Assembly: GCA_002403855.1 (NCBI GenBank) | Contig: DHIO01000023.1 | Coordinates: forward strand, 4,312 to 15,333 | Direction: 5' to 3' | DNA length: 11,022 bases | DNA from: Acidimicrobiia bacterium UBA4744 | GTDB lineage: Bacteria > Actinomycetota > Acidimicrobiia > Spongiisociales > UBA4744 | Shown here: in pieces, positions 1 through 7,081 of the stretch | How positions within the stretch are numbered: the first letter of the stretch is position 1 | How the letters are laid out: every line of letters begins with the position of its first letter | Position numbers and translations under genes: made by a program | Notes under the pieces: model-generated | What the model was told of the DNA's origin: nothing | The model's database searches: none | The model's input: only the letters and a program-made list of their open reading frames with translations

Positions 1-519
1 GATGCCCTCGGCCGCCAGGTTGGACACGCTGACCGCCGTGGGGGCGCAGCACAGATCGGACAGCTGGTCGGCCACCACCCGGTTGTGCTCCTCCGGCATC
101 TCCCGGTCAAAACTGCGGAGACCGGCTTCGATGTGCACCAGGGGAATCTGGCGGGCGTTGGCGGCCAGTGCCCCGGCCATGACGGCGTTGGTATCCCCCT
201 GCACGACCACTGCTTGGGGCCGCCGGGCGGCGAACTGGGCATCGAGCAGCAGCGTTGCTTCGCCGATTTGATGTCCCCGCGCCCGGCCGCCCACCTCGAG
301 GAACACGTCGGGTTCCGGTAGAGACAACTCGGCGAAGAAGGAGGCGGAGAGGTTCGGGTCGTAGTGCTGGCCGGTGTGGATCAGCCGGGCGGCCGGTCCC
401 AGCAGGCGGATGATGTGAGAGAGCTTGATGATTTCGGGCCGGGTGCCCAGCACCACCGCGATCGACTTCGGGGCGAGGCCCGCGTCGCCCGCGCTGGTTG
501 GATCCGAACCAATCGTCAT
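1..519 (-). CDS. wecB: UDP-N-acetylglucosamine 2-epimerase (non-hydrolysing), 5' part, runs off the left edge
   Basis: The first 173 residues of a WecB/MnaA-type epimerase, which converts UDP-GlcNAc to UDP-ManNAc in the cytoplasm for surface polysaccharide synthesis. Translating the minus strand from ATG at 519 gives an uninterrupted frame with the family signatures in order: GTRPEIIK (residues 25-32), HTGQHYD (48-54), QGDTNAVMAG (107-116), HIEAGLRSFDRE (129-140) and EEHNR (143-147), which includes conserved catalytic acids and histidines. The start is fixed by a GGAGGG Shine-Dalgarno 7 nt upstream (527-532). The first 18 or so residues are a poorly conserved extension before the Rossmann strand. 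The C-terminal half lies outside the window. It is divergent from a GT2 gene only 21 bp away. The family assignment is very secure; the linkage to ManNAc-containing wall glycan is inferred from context. Confidence 0.95.
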   Translation of the reverse strand, partial: MTIGSDPTSAGDAGLAPKSIAVVLGTRPEIIKLSHIIRLLGPAARLIHTGQHYDPNLSASFFAELSLPEPDVFLEVGGRARGHQIGEATLLLDAQFAARRPQAVVVQGDTNAVMAGALAANARQIPLVHIEAGLRSFDREMPEEHNRVVADQLSDLCCAPTAVSVSNLAAEGI

Positions 520-526
520 GCGTCTA

Positions 527-532
527 CCCTCC
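527..532 (-). promoter_or_regulatory. Ribosome-binding site of wecB
   Basis: GGAGGG on the minus strand, 7 nt before the ATG at 519. On the plus strand the same bases overlap TACCCT (525-530), which fits a loose TANNNT -10 element 10 nt before the divergent GT2 start at 541. The short divergent gap may therefore carry both signals. Confidence 0.6.
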
Positions 533-540
533 GGGCGACC

Positions 541-1704
541 ATGTTACGGGTTCTCGCTCTGGCAGCCGAAGTCCTGGTGCTCGCCTTGATCGGCTACAAC
601 CTGGTGGTGGCCCTGTGGGGGTGGCGCAACCCGGTGCCGGCGGCCCCGGCTGCAGTGCGGCCCCGGTTGCGCGTGGTCATCCCGGCCCACAACGAGGCCG
701 GAGTGGTGGGGAGGCTGCTCGACGATCTCGATGCGCAGACCTATGAGAACTGCACGGTGTGGGTGGTGGCCGACCGGTGCAGCGACCAGACCGTCGAGCT
801 GGCGGCCGATCGTGTGTCGGTGGACGAACGCCGGGACGGTCCCGAGGGGAAGGGCGCCGTCTTGAGCTGGCACCTCGACCGGCATCCCCTCGAACCCGGC
901 GAGGCGCTGGTGGTCCTGGACGCCGACAACCGGGTTCCTCCCGAGCTGCTGGCCAGGTTCGTCGATGAGCTCGCGGCGGGCGGTGCGGTGCTGCAGGCGT
1001 ACCTGGACGTCTCCAATCCCGACGCCTCGCAGCTGGCAACCGCCTCGGCTCTCAGCTACTGGGCGTCCAACCGGATGGTGCAGCTCGCCCGGCGCAACCT
1101 GGGGTGGAGCTCCGATCTGGGCGGGACCGGAACGTGCCTGACCTCCGAGGCTCTCGCTGCGGCGGGAGGTTTCGGCTCGTCCTCGACCGAAGACCAGGAG
1201 CTGGCCGCCCGCCTGGTACTGGCCGGCTACCGGGTGGTGTGGCTCCACGACGTTCGTATTCGGGACGAGAAGCCTGCCTCGCTCGGGGTGGCGGTCCGGC
1301 AACGAGCCCGGTGGGCGGGGGGCAAGCAGAAGGTGGCGCGAAACTTCGGTCCCGCGTTGGTCCGGCGGGCGGTCACCGGTCGCACCTTCGAGCCCCTGGA
1401 TCTGGCGGTGCGGCTCGCCCAACCCAGCCGCACGTTCCTGGCCTTGCTCAGCGGCATCCTCGCCGTCGTCGCCGGTCTGGCGCCTTCGCCCTACCTGCTT
1501 CCGTGGTGGCTGTGGGCCGGGGCGGCGGCCCTCCAGGTGCTGGCTCCGCTGCCTTTCCTGGCCCGGGATGGGATACCCGGCCGCTACCTGTGGCGCTACC
1601 CGCTCCTTGCGGTGTTTGGCCTCCTATGGGTCCCGGTCCGGCTCCTGGCCGGTTTCCGGCGCGGCTGGTACCACACCCCCCATGAGGGTGACCCGGACTC
1701 CTAG
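541..1704 (+). CDS. Membrane-anchored family 2 glycosyltransferase
   Basis: A 387-residue GT2 enzyme with a GT-A fold. One N-terminal membrane segment (residues 3-26) precedes the catalytic domain, which starts at RVVIPAHNEA (44-53). It shows a D127-A-D129 metal/nucleotide-sugar motif, T216-E217-D218 as the probable catalytic-base region, and QRARW (254-258), the Q/RxxRW-type motif seen in processive synthases such as cellulose and hyaluronan synthases. Two or three hydrophobic segments follow (about 298-318, 321-342, 352-370). It probably transfers sugars to a lipid-linked or growing glycan at the inner membrane face. ATG 541 is chosen because upstream in-frame sequence is antisense to wecB. 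No Shine-Dalgarno is visible, so translation may be leaderless or from a very short leader. Its stop overlaps the convergent GT2 by CTAG. Donor and acceptor cannot be read from sequence. Confidence 0.9.
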   Translation: MLRVLALAAEVLVLALIGYNLVVALWGWRNPVPAAPAAVRPRLRVVIPAHNEAGVVGRLLDDLDAQTYENCTVWVVADRCSDQTVELAADRVSVDERRDGPEGKGAVLSWHLDRHPLEPGEALVVLDADNRVPPELLARFVDELAAGGAVLQAYLDVSNPDASQLATASALSYWASNRMVQLARRNLGWSSDLGGTGTCLTSEALAAAGGFGSSSTEDQELAARLVLAGYRVVWLHDVRIRDEKPASLGVAVRQRARWAGGKQKVARNFGPALVRRAVTGRTFEPLDLAVRLAQPSRTFLALLSGILAVVAGLAPSPYLLPWWLWAGAAALQVLAPLPFLARDGIPGRYLWRYPLLAVFGLLWVPVRLLAGFRRGWYHTPHEGDPDS

Positions 1705-2717
1705 CGGGCTGTGGGCGGGTGATGTTCTACTGCGGCCCGGACCGAGGCGGGATTGCGAAGGAGGCCCCGGAGGAGCCCGGTCCCGTAGGAGAGGTGCATG
1801 ATGGCCGCCGCGGCCATACTTCGCACCCACTCGAGAGGAGCGTGAGCAACCCGGGCCATCTCGACCGTCAGCGCGACCAACCAGGATCCCAGCAGGGCCC
1901 AGAAAGGCGCCCGGAGGCGTCCTAACGCCGCCAGCGGGGCCGTGAGGGCCAGTCCCACCACCAGCACCAGCGGAGCCAGCGGCCGCCAGGACGGCCAGCG
2001 GCCGTTGACGAAGAGCATGTCGGCTTTGCCGAAACCATACCGGCGGAACTGGCGGGCGAGGCTCCGGGGTGTGTCGCGAGGCCGGTAGGTAGAGCGGATG
2101 TGGGGGTCGAGAAGCACGAGGCGCTCTTGCTGCCTCCAGCGAAAGCACAGGTCGGCGTCCTCGGCGACTCTCGACGGGAAAGCCCGGAACCCGCCGATGG
2201 CGAAGAAATCCTGCCGGCGGAAGGCTCCCAGGTAGACGGTGTCGGCGGCTTGCCGTTCCACCGAGTGGTGGAACTTCCCCGGGCCGATCGCCAGCGGCGA
2301 CCGCATCGCCATGGCCACCGCCCGCCCGAACGGTGAGCGGCCTTCCGGTCGCAGCACCCCGCCGACGATCACTGCCTCCGACGACTGCAGACGTTCGACG
2401 GAACGACGTAGGTAGTCCGGGGCATAGGTCGAGTGGGCGTCGACCCTCACGAGGATCTCGGCGGTCGCTGCCTCGGCGGCCCGGTTGAGTCCGTGGGATT
2501 GCAGACGGAGGGGGTTGTCGACCACTTCGAGGCCGGGCAGTCGACCGCGCCAGCCCTCGAGGAGGCCGGGGGTTCCGTCGGTCGATCCTCCTTCCGCCAC
2601 GATCAACGACCATGGGCCCGGGTAGTCCTGGGCGGCGAGGGAGGCCAGGCAATCGTCCAGAGCGGCGACCTCGTTGAGAACCGGAAGCAGAACGGCGACC
2701 GGGGGGTGCTCCGACAT
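1701..2717 (-). CDS. ExoA-like family 2 glycosyltransferase
   Basis: A 338-residue GT2 enzyme resembling succinoglycan-type ExoA transferases. The catalytic domain begins at AVLLPVLNE (8-16) and has EGGSTDGT (42-49). RVDAHSTY (91-98) stands where the DxD motif is expected, with the third position His rather than Asp, a form I associate with the ExoA group. E186-D187 serves as the acidic motif. FRRYGFGKADM (224-234) follows, then a C-terminal membrane region (about 246-268, 272-290 and probably 300-320). It starts at ATG 2717, 14 bp after the sulfotransferase stop, so the two are probably one transcript. The ribosome-binding site is weak, suggesting translational dependence on the upstream gene. 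The 3' end overlaps the convergent GT2 by four bases. The sugar specificity is unknown. Confidence 0.9.
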   Translation of the reverse strand: MSEHPPVAVLLPVLNEVAALDDCLASLAAQDYPGPWSLIVAEGGSTDGTPGLLEGWRGRLPGLEVVDNPLRLQSHGLNRAAEAATAEILVRVDAHSTYAPDYLRRSVERLQSSEAVIVGGVLRPEGRSPFGRAVAMAMRSPLAIGPGKFHHSVERQAADTVYLGAFRRQDFFAIGGFRAFPSRVAEDADLCFRWRQQERLVLLDPHIRSTYRPRDTPRSLARQFRRYGFGKADMLFVNGRWPSWRPLAPLVLVVGLALTAPLAALGRLRAPFWALLGSWLVALTVEMARVAHAPLEWVRSMAAAAIMHLSYGTGLLRGLLRNPASVRAAVEHHPPTAR

Positions 2718-2731
2718 GGCGGCCAGAATAC

Positions 2732-3535
2732 CTATGCGGTGGGGATCGACGGTGGGGGCGTGTCGGGGTCTCCCGAGTCGAGCAGTTCGAGGGCGGCCAG
2801 CTTGGCCCGGTAGAGGCGATCGGCGTAGTCATAGAGTTCGAGGTCGAAGCGGCCTCGATTCCGGAGGGCTTCGAGGACGGGGGCGGGCAGTTCGAGCGGT
2901 GGGTGGGGGCTGACGTTCACCTGCGGAGCCGGGGCAGAGGACTCGATACCGAACAGCCGGTTGAACAGCCGCAGCGAACCCTCGTAGTCCTCGACGAACC
3001 CGAGGAACTCGAAGTAGTGGAGGTTGGCTTTGGCCTGCTCCAGATCGGTGGCGTCGATGTCCAGGCGGGGACTGCCGCAGAAGGCGGCGGTCTGCAGGTT
3101 GAGCTCGAAACTCGGGAGGCCGTTGATGAAGTCCACAACGCTCTGGTCCTCGTGCATTCCGAACTCCCGGCGCTGGAAACCGAACTGCGACACGATACGA
3201 GCGATGGGATCCCGCAGCATGGTCCCGAACCGGAACTCGGGGAGGCCCTTCATCCATTCGTAGAAGAAGCTGTGGGTGGCGACCACCGTCCTGCCCGTCG
3301 TCCCGGCCAGCGGTCCCAACCGCAGCATCTCAGAGCGGGTCACGTTGCCGAGCAGCCGGTCGGGCGGCGTGATGTCCCGTTCCCATGCGTAGGCCCACTG
3401 ATCGACGAAGTTGGTGTCCGGGGTCACCAGATGGTCGGTGATGTGTTTCCGCATCGAACTGCCGCCGCACTTGTACACGTGCACGTACAGGAATCGGAGC
3501 GGTGTAGCGGGAGGGGGCGGCTGCTTTCCGAACAT
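2732..3535 (-). CDS. Carbohydrate sulfotransferase family protein (Sulfotransfer_2-like)
   Basis: A 267-residue soluble protein of the PAPS-dependent sulfotransferase superfamily. YVHVYKCGGSS (17-27) matches the 5'-phosphosulfate-binding loop (family form hxPKCGGTS). LRDPIARIVSQF (107-118) matches the 3'-phosphate-binding strand (RDPxxRxxS). THSFFYE (87-93) supplies a histidine in the usual catalytic neighbourhood. ANLHYFEFLGFVEDYEGSL (170-188) and the late DLELYDYADRLY (231-242) are typical of the family's C-terminal half. There is no signal peptide, so it should act in the cytosol on a nucleotide- or lipid-linked sugar. It leads a two-gene unit with the ExoA-like GT2. No Shine-Dalgarno precedes the ATG, but a TATGCT hexamer ends 8 nt upstream, consistent with a leaderless mRNA. 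The family is fairly secure; the acceptor is inferred to be the locus glycan. Confidence 0.85.
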   Translation of the reverse strand: MFGKQPPPPATPLRFLYVHVYKCGGSSMRKHITDHLVTPDTNFVDQWAYAWERDITPPDRLLGNVTRSEMLRLGPLAGTTGRTVVATHSFFYEWMKGLPEFRFGTMLRDPIARIVSQFGFQRREFGMHEDQSVVDFINGLPSFELNLQTAAFCGSPRLDIDATDLEQAKANLHYFEFLGFVEDYEGSLRLFNRLFGIESSAPAPQVNVSPHPPLELPAPVLEALRNRGRFDLELYDYADRLYRAKLAALELLDSGDPDTPPPSIPTA

Positions 3536-3543
3536 GGGCGATC

Positions 3544-3549
3544 AGCATA
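3544..3549 (-). promoter_or_regulatory. Candidate -10 element for the sulfotransferase-GT2 unit (leaderless)
   Basis: TATGCT on the minus strand ends 8 nt before ATG 3535. That spacing would place the transcription start at or next to the A of ATG, a common actinobacterial leaderless arrangement with a TANNNT -10 and no ribosome-binding site. No convincing -35 was found. Confidence 0.35.
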
Positions 3550-3656
3550 GACACCGCACTACTCTGCGTCCGTGCCCGGCATTGCCTTTCCCGCCCCCGG
3601 CGGTGTCCGGCCCGGCCCGGAGGGTGGGGTCGGAGCGGATCCGGACGGGGAGCCCG

Positions 3657-5006
3657 GTGGCTGACACCGCCCTTGTCTCCGGACGCGAGTACCGCCTCTC
3701 CGTCTGGCGGCAACGCCTCTTCCTGGTGATGGTGGCGGTGCTCCCGCTGCACACCGTCTTCCTGTCGGCGTGGATCTCGTGGAAGCCCTTTCTGGTCGTG
3801 CTCATCATCCTGACCGGGATGGATCTCGCCGAAGGGATCCGGACGAAGAGCTGGCCCTGGAACCGGGCAGTGTCGGCGGCGATCACCGGGTTCTTGCTGG
3901 TGGTGCTCATCGGCTGGCCGGAGGCGAGGTACTTCGAGCGCTTCGTGCGGCTCTATCTCGCCCTGGGAGTAGGGGCACTGGTGCTCCTCGTCACCGATCG
4001 AACCCTGCGTACCCCGGGGTTGATCGACCGGATGCTGCGGGTCGTTTTCTGGTCGGGGGCGGTGATGGCCGTTTCGGGGTTTCTCTTCTCTCTGTTGCTG
4101 GTCGGGGGCCTCGGGGCGCAGACCCTGGACACCGTCAACGACGTTCCCGGGGTGTTCCGGGTCGCCAAGCCGGCCTACCTGAAGACCGGATTCCTGGCGC
4201 TCACCAACTGGCATCAGGATCCCGGGTACGGGGCGGCCTGGTCCAACCTGTGGGCGGTCCTGGCCCTGGTGGCCGGGGCCCGCGCACCCGTCTCCGGGCG
4301 ATGGTGGCTCGATGGGATCGTCATCGGGGGGCTCGGATTCACGGTCGTGATGGCGTTCAGCCGGACGGGATGGCTGGCGCTCGTGCTCGGGCTGGGGATT
4401 GCCTCTTGGCTGCTGGTCCGCCGGGGATGGACCACGTGGAGGTCACTGGCCAAGCGTCTTGGCGTTGCCTTTCTCGTCGTATTGGTGTTGCTGAGCGTGG
4501 TGGGAGCGGCCGACGAGCGAGACATCGGAGGGGACCTCGACCTGCAGTTCGCCTTTCGCTTCAGCCAGGGATGGGACGTACTGGCCTCGCTGACCGGGCT
4601 TTTCGAAACCAGCGACCGTTTCGCCGATGCCTTCGACGAGTCGGAAGAGCGAGCCGACGTATGGCCCGAGTACGTCCAGATGTTCCGGCAGAATCCTTGG
4701 ACCGGTGTGGGCCTCAGCGTCGGCTGGCAGACCAACAGCATCGGTCAGGAACCGCACAACCTGGTGCTCCAGCTGCTGGCCGAACTGGGAGTGGTGGGAT
4801 TGGCCTCCTTCCTCGTCCTGCTGGTGGTGATCCTGCGGAGAGGGAGCGGGCTGGTGGGGACCGTGGCCCTGGTGGCGGCGTTCCTGCCGTTGGTCACCCA
4901 GACTGTGCTGTTCGAGCCGGCGTGGTGGTTTTCCGCCGGCATCTACCTGTCCGGCGCCTCTCCGGCCGGGGTCGCAAACCACGGCGAAAGCCCCGCTCGG
5001 CCCTAG
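3657..5006 (+). CDS. O-antigen ligase / Wzy_C-type polysaccharide polymerase
   Basis: A 449-residue polytopic membrane protein with about 10-12 hydrophobic segments. FSRTGWLALVLGL (234-246) resembles the membrane-embedded Arg motif of WaaL/Wzy proteins. A large extracytoplasmic loop (about 284-365) follows, leading to PHNLVLQLLAELGVVG (366-381), the conserved HNxxLqxlaExGxxG signature with the essential His at 367. Such proteins polymerise lipid-linked repeats or transfer the finished glycan to an acceptor on the outer face. I chose GTG 3657 because GGGGAG lies 4 nt upstream. The frame stays open further upstream, with ATG at 3534 overlapping the divergent start, but that extension is Pro/Arg-rich and not membrane-like. 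Ligase and polymerase cannot be told apart from sequence alone. It is followed after 86 bp by the amidase gene. Confidence 0.82.
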   Translation: MADTALVSGREYRLSVWRQRLFLVMVAVLPLHTVFLSAWISWKPFLVVLIILTGMDLAEGIRTKSWPWNRAVSAAITGFLLVVLIGWPEARYFERFVRLYLALGVGALVLLVTDRTLRTPGLIDRMLRVVFWSGAVMAVSGFLFSLLLVGGLGAQTLDTVNDVPGVFRVAKPAYLKTGFLALTNWHQDPGYGAAWSNLWAVLALVAGARAPVSGRWWLDGIVIGGLGFTVVMAFSRTGWLALVLGLGIASWLLVRRGWTTWRSLAKRLGVAFLVVLVLLSVVGAADERDIGGDLDLQFAFRFSQGWDVLASLTGLFETSDRFADAFDESEERADVWPEYVQMFRQNPWTGVGLSVGWQTNSIGQEPHNLVLQLLAELGVVGLASFLVLLVVILRRGSGLVGTVALVAAFLPLVTQTVLFEPAWWFSAGIYLSGASPAGVANHGESPARP

Positions 5007-5029
5007 CATCGAAGCGAAAACGTCAAGCC

Positions 5030-5069
5030 GACCGGCCGTGTGCCGATCATTACGGGCACGCGGCCGGTC
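5030..5069 (+). terminator. 15-bp hairpin between the ligase and amidase genes
   Basis: Arms 5030-5044 and 5055-5069 pair over 15 positions, one of them a G-U pair, around a 10-nt loop (5045-5054). No T-tract follows: the next bases run straight into the amidase Shine-Dalgarno. It could be a U-tract-less terminator for the ligase transcript, or a structure in the amidase 5' leader that affects translation or mRNA stability. The structure is certain on paper; its role is not. Confidence 0.55.
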
Positions 5070-5076
5070 AGGCGTG

Positions 5077-5085
5077 AGGAGGTGA
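5077..5085 (+). promoter_or_regulatory. Strong ribosome-binding site of the amidase gene
   Basis: AGGAGGTGA is a near-perfect anti-Shine-Dalgarno match, 7 nt before GTG 5093. It fixes that start and suggests high translation. It begins 7 nt after the hairpin's 3' arm ends. Confidence 0.8.
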
Positions 5086-5092
5086 CCTGAAG

Positions 5093-7081
5093 GTGAGGAT
5101 CCCGTGGCGGACGATCTCGGTGGCGGGCTTCTTCGCCGCCGCATTGTTCTTGCCCGGGCTGTCCCTCGAGACCGTGCCGCCCCCGGCCGAGACGGGATAC
5201 CTCCTGCTGGAGGCTCCGACCCGGACCGACGTCTGGATGAGCCCGCCGCTGGAAATCGAAGCGACCGCCGCCGGATTGTCGTGGATCGACGGAGGTGCGC
5301 CGGAGCACGCCTGGGTCCGGTCCAGTCCGGATGGGTCCAACTGGGGGCCCTGGGTCGAGCTGCAGAGCGACCCTGATCACGGACCGGATCCCGGGACGCT
5401 CGAAGAGGGCAGCGAGCGAGACGCCACCGATCCGGTGTGGGTCGGCGAAGCAAGGTTCCTCCAATACAGAGTGGAGGGGTCATCCGTCGACCTGCACGCC
5501 GAATACGTCGAAACGGCCGGCCGGAACCTCAGTGCCTGGGAAAAAGTGAAGCTCTTCTTCCGGCGGGTTTCTTTCGGTGCCGGGGCAGCCGCCCAGCCGG
5601 ATCAGCCGGCGATGGTGTCACGAGCCGAGTGGGGCGGCGACGCGTGTGTCGGTGACCGGGAACCCGAACGGCACTACGCCGACCGGGTTGAGCTGGTGTT
5701 CCTCCACCACTCGGTCCATGGAGGCAACGCCAACGGGTATGCCGCCGACGAGGCCAAGGATCTGGTTTACGCCATCTGCAGCTATCACGTCAACGTGCGA
5801 GGGTGGTCGGACATCGGCTACAACTTCATCGTCGACAAGTACGGGACGGTCTACGAGGGCCGAGGCGGTGGCGTCGACACGGGCGTGATCGCAGCTCATA
5901 CCGGTGGCTTCAACAGCTACTCGAGCGGCATCACCTTTCTCGGCGACCACACGTCGGTCGCCCCGACCGACGCCGCCCAGACCGCTTTGCGCCGTCTGGC
6001 CGCCTGGAAGCTGGATGTTCATCACGTGGATCCGTTGAGCGTCGTCACGCTCGAGTCTCTGGGTTCCACGAAATATCCGGAAGGCACGATTGTGCAATTG
6101 CCGGCAGTCTCCGGGCACCGGGACGCCTCCATCACCGCTTGCCCGGGACCAGCCTGCTACGCCCTGCTCGACCCGTTCCGGGCCGGAATCAGCGAGGAGG
6201 GCGGCCCCAAAATCTATGGGGGGTGGCCGGACCGTTCGTTCGTCGACGGGTCTCCGCAAACTGGCTACGAACCGGTCACCATTCCTTTCCGGTTCACCGA
6301 GCCCATGGAATGGACCCTCGCCATTCAGGACGAGGGAGGGGCACTGATGATGCGGGCCGACGGGGTGGACGAATCCGGCTCGGTGACCTGGGATGGAACG
6401 GTGGACGGGGAACCGGTGCCCGTCGGGCGCTATCTCGTGCGGATCGATGCCGTGCCGGTGTCGGGGGCCGACGCGCCGCGTTCCTCCAGCTTCTCCTTCC
6501 GGGTCGGGTTCAACCCCCCTTTCCGCGACGACGAGGGTTCGATCCACGAACAGGATATTGCGACCATATCGGAGGCGGGGATCACCCGCGGGTGCGGACC
6601 CGAGCTGTACTGCCCCAGCGCCACGGTGACCCGCTGGCAGATGGCGCTGTTCCTGACGCGCTTCCATACCTTCGGCGGCTTGGCGTTGCCGGAAGGTTCC
6701 GACCAGGGTTTTTCCGACATCACCGACTTGCCGCCCGACTACCAGCTGGCCATCAACCAGCTGAGTGAGCTGGGCGTAACCAGGGGGACCGCCCCGGGCA
6801 AGTTCGAACCTTTCGCAACGGTGACCCGCTGGCAGATGGCGCTGTTCCTCACCCGCCTGCTGGAGGCGGAAGGTATCGTCCTGCCGGATGGCTCCGACCA
6901 GGGATTCCTCGACATCGTCGATCTGCCACTCGACTACCAGACGGCCATCAACCAGTTGCGTCAAATGAACGTGACCAACCAGGAAGGCGAGTACCATCCC
7001 GACCAAGTCATGCCGCGCGATCAGATGGCCTCGTTTCTGGCCCGTTCCTCGAGCATCGTCCTTCCGGGAGTTGAAGAATGA
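5093..7081 (+). CDS. Secreted PGRP-type N-acetylmuramoyl-L-alanine amidase with three SLH repeats
   Basis: A 662-residue exported wall hydrolase that should cleave the MurNAc-L-Ala bond. Residues 1-24 form a signal peptide or anchor. A beta-rich domain (about 36-142) with the GSNWGPWVEL motif (81-90) follows, of a kind that recurs in front of actinobacterial amidases. The PGRP/Amidase_2 core (174-363) runs from MVSRAEWGG and keeps the zinc ligands H205, H342 and C350, the catalytic-type Tyr Y243 (in DIGYNF) and the GHRDASITACPG block, so activity is expected. Residues 393-455 resemble a FlgD-type Ig-like domain (WDGTVDGEPVPVGRY). Three SLH repeats end the protein (about 478-530, 540-590, 603-652), which should hold it on a wall polysaccharide. 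The start is GTG 5093 with an excellent ribosome-binding site. The stop overlaps the next start as ATGA, indicating translational coupling. Confidence 0.93.
   Translation: MRIPWRTISVAGFFAAALFLPGLSLETVPPPAETGYLLLEAPTRTDVWMSPPLEIEATAAGLSWIDGGAPEHAWVRSSPDGSNWGPWVELQSDPDHGPDPGTLEEGSERDATDPVWVGEARFLQYRVEGSSVDLHAEYVETAGRNLSAWEKVKLFFRRVSFGAGAAAQPDQPAMVSRAEWGGDACVGDREPERHYADRVELVFLHHSVHGGNANGYAADEAKDLVYAICSYHVNVRGWSDIGYNFIVDKYGTVYEGRGGGVDTGVIAAHTGGFNSYSSGITFLGDHTSVAPTDAAQTALRRLAAWKLDVHHVDPLSVVTLESLGSTKYPEGTIVQLPAVSGHRDASITACPGPACYALLDPFRAGISEEGGPKIYGGWPDRSFVDGSPQTGYEPVTIPFRFTEPMEWTLAIQDEGGALMMRADGVDESGSVTWDGTVDGEPVPVGRYLVRIDAVPVSGADAPRSSSFSFRVGFNPPFRDDEGSIHEQDIATISEAGITRGCGPELYCPSATVTRWQMALFLTRFHTFGGLALPEGSDQGFSDITDLPPDYQLAINQLSELGVTRGTAPGKFEPFATVTRWQMALFLTRLLEAEGIVLPDGSDQGFLDIVDLPLDYQTAINQLRQMNVTNQEGEYHPDQVMPRDQMASFLARSSSIVLPGVEE
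6623..6849 (+). repeat. Identical 32-bp direct repeat within the amidase SLH region
   Basis: Bases 6623-6654 and 6818-6849 are identical over 32 bp and offset by 195 nt (65 codons). Both encode TVTRWQMALFL. Diverged copies lie in the next gene at 8476-8507 (two mismatches) and 8671-8702. These are the SLH repeat cores, and the near-identity at synonymous positions suggests recent duplication or gene conversion. Confidence 0.85.

Noticed and set aside
1701..1704. CTAG palindrome at the convergent gene ends as a regulatory site
   Set aside because: It simply lets two TAG stop codons on opposite strands overlap; no hairpin or larger motif surrounds it.
1624..2832. 402-codon minus-strand open frame over the ExoA-like GT2
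   Set aside because: Arg/Pro/Gly-rich shadow of the real GT2 and sulfotransferase frames, with no recognisable motif; a by-product of high GC.
3411..3656. Longer N-terminus for the ligase gene, from 3411 or ATG 3534
   Set aside because: The extra residues lie antisense to the sulfotransferase or in Pro/Arg-rich sequence; GTG 3657 has a GGGGAG site and begins just before the first membrane segment.
3330..4214. 294-codon minus-strand open frame across the divergent sulfotransferase/ligase region
   Set aside because: Highly charged His/Gln/Arg/Pro-rich composition, antisense to membrane-protein codons; crosses two real genes in the wrong frame.
5007..5092. Riboswitch (for example the c-di-AMP type often upstream of wall hydrolases) in the amidase leader
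   Set aside because: The gap is only 86 nt and holds a single simple hairpin, too small for the known multi-helix riboswitch.
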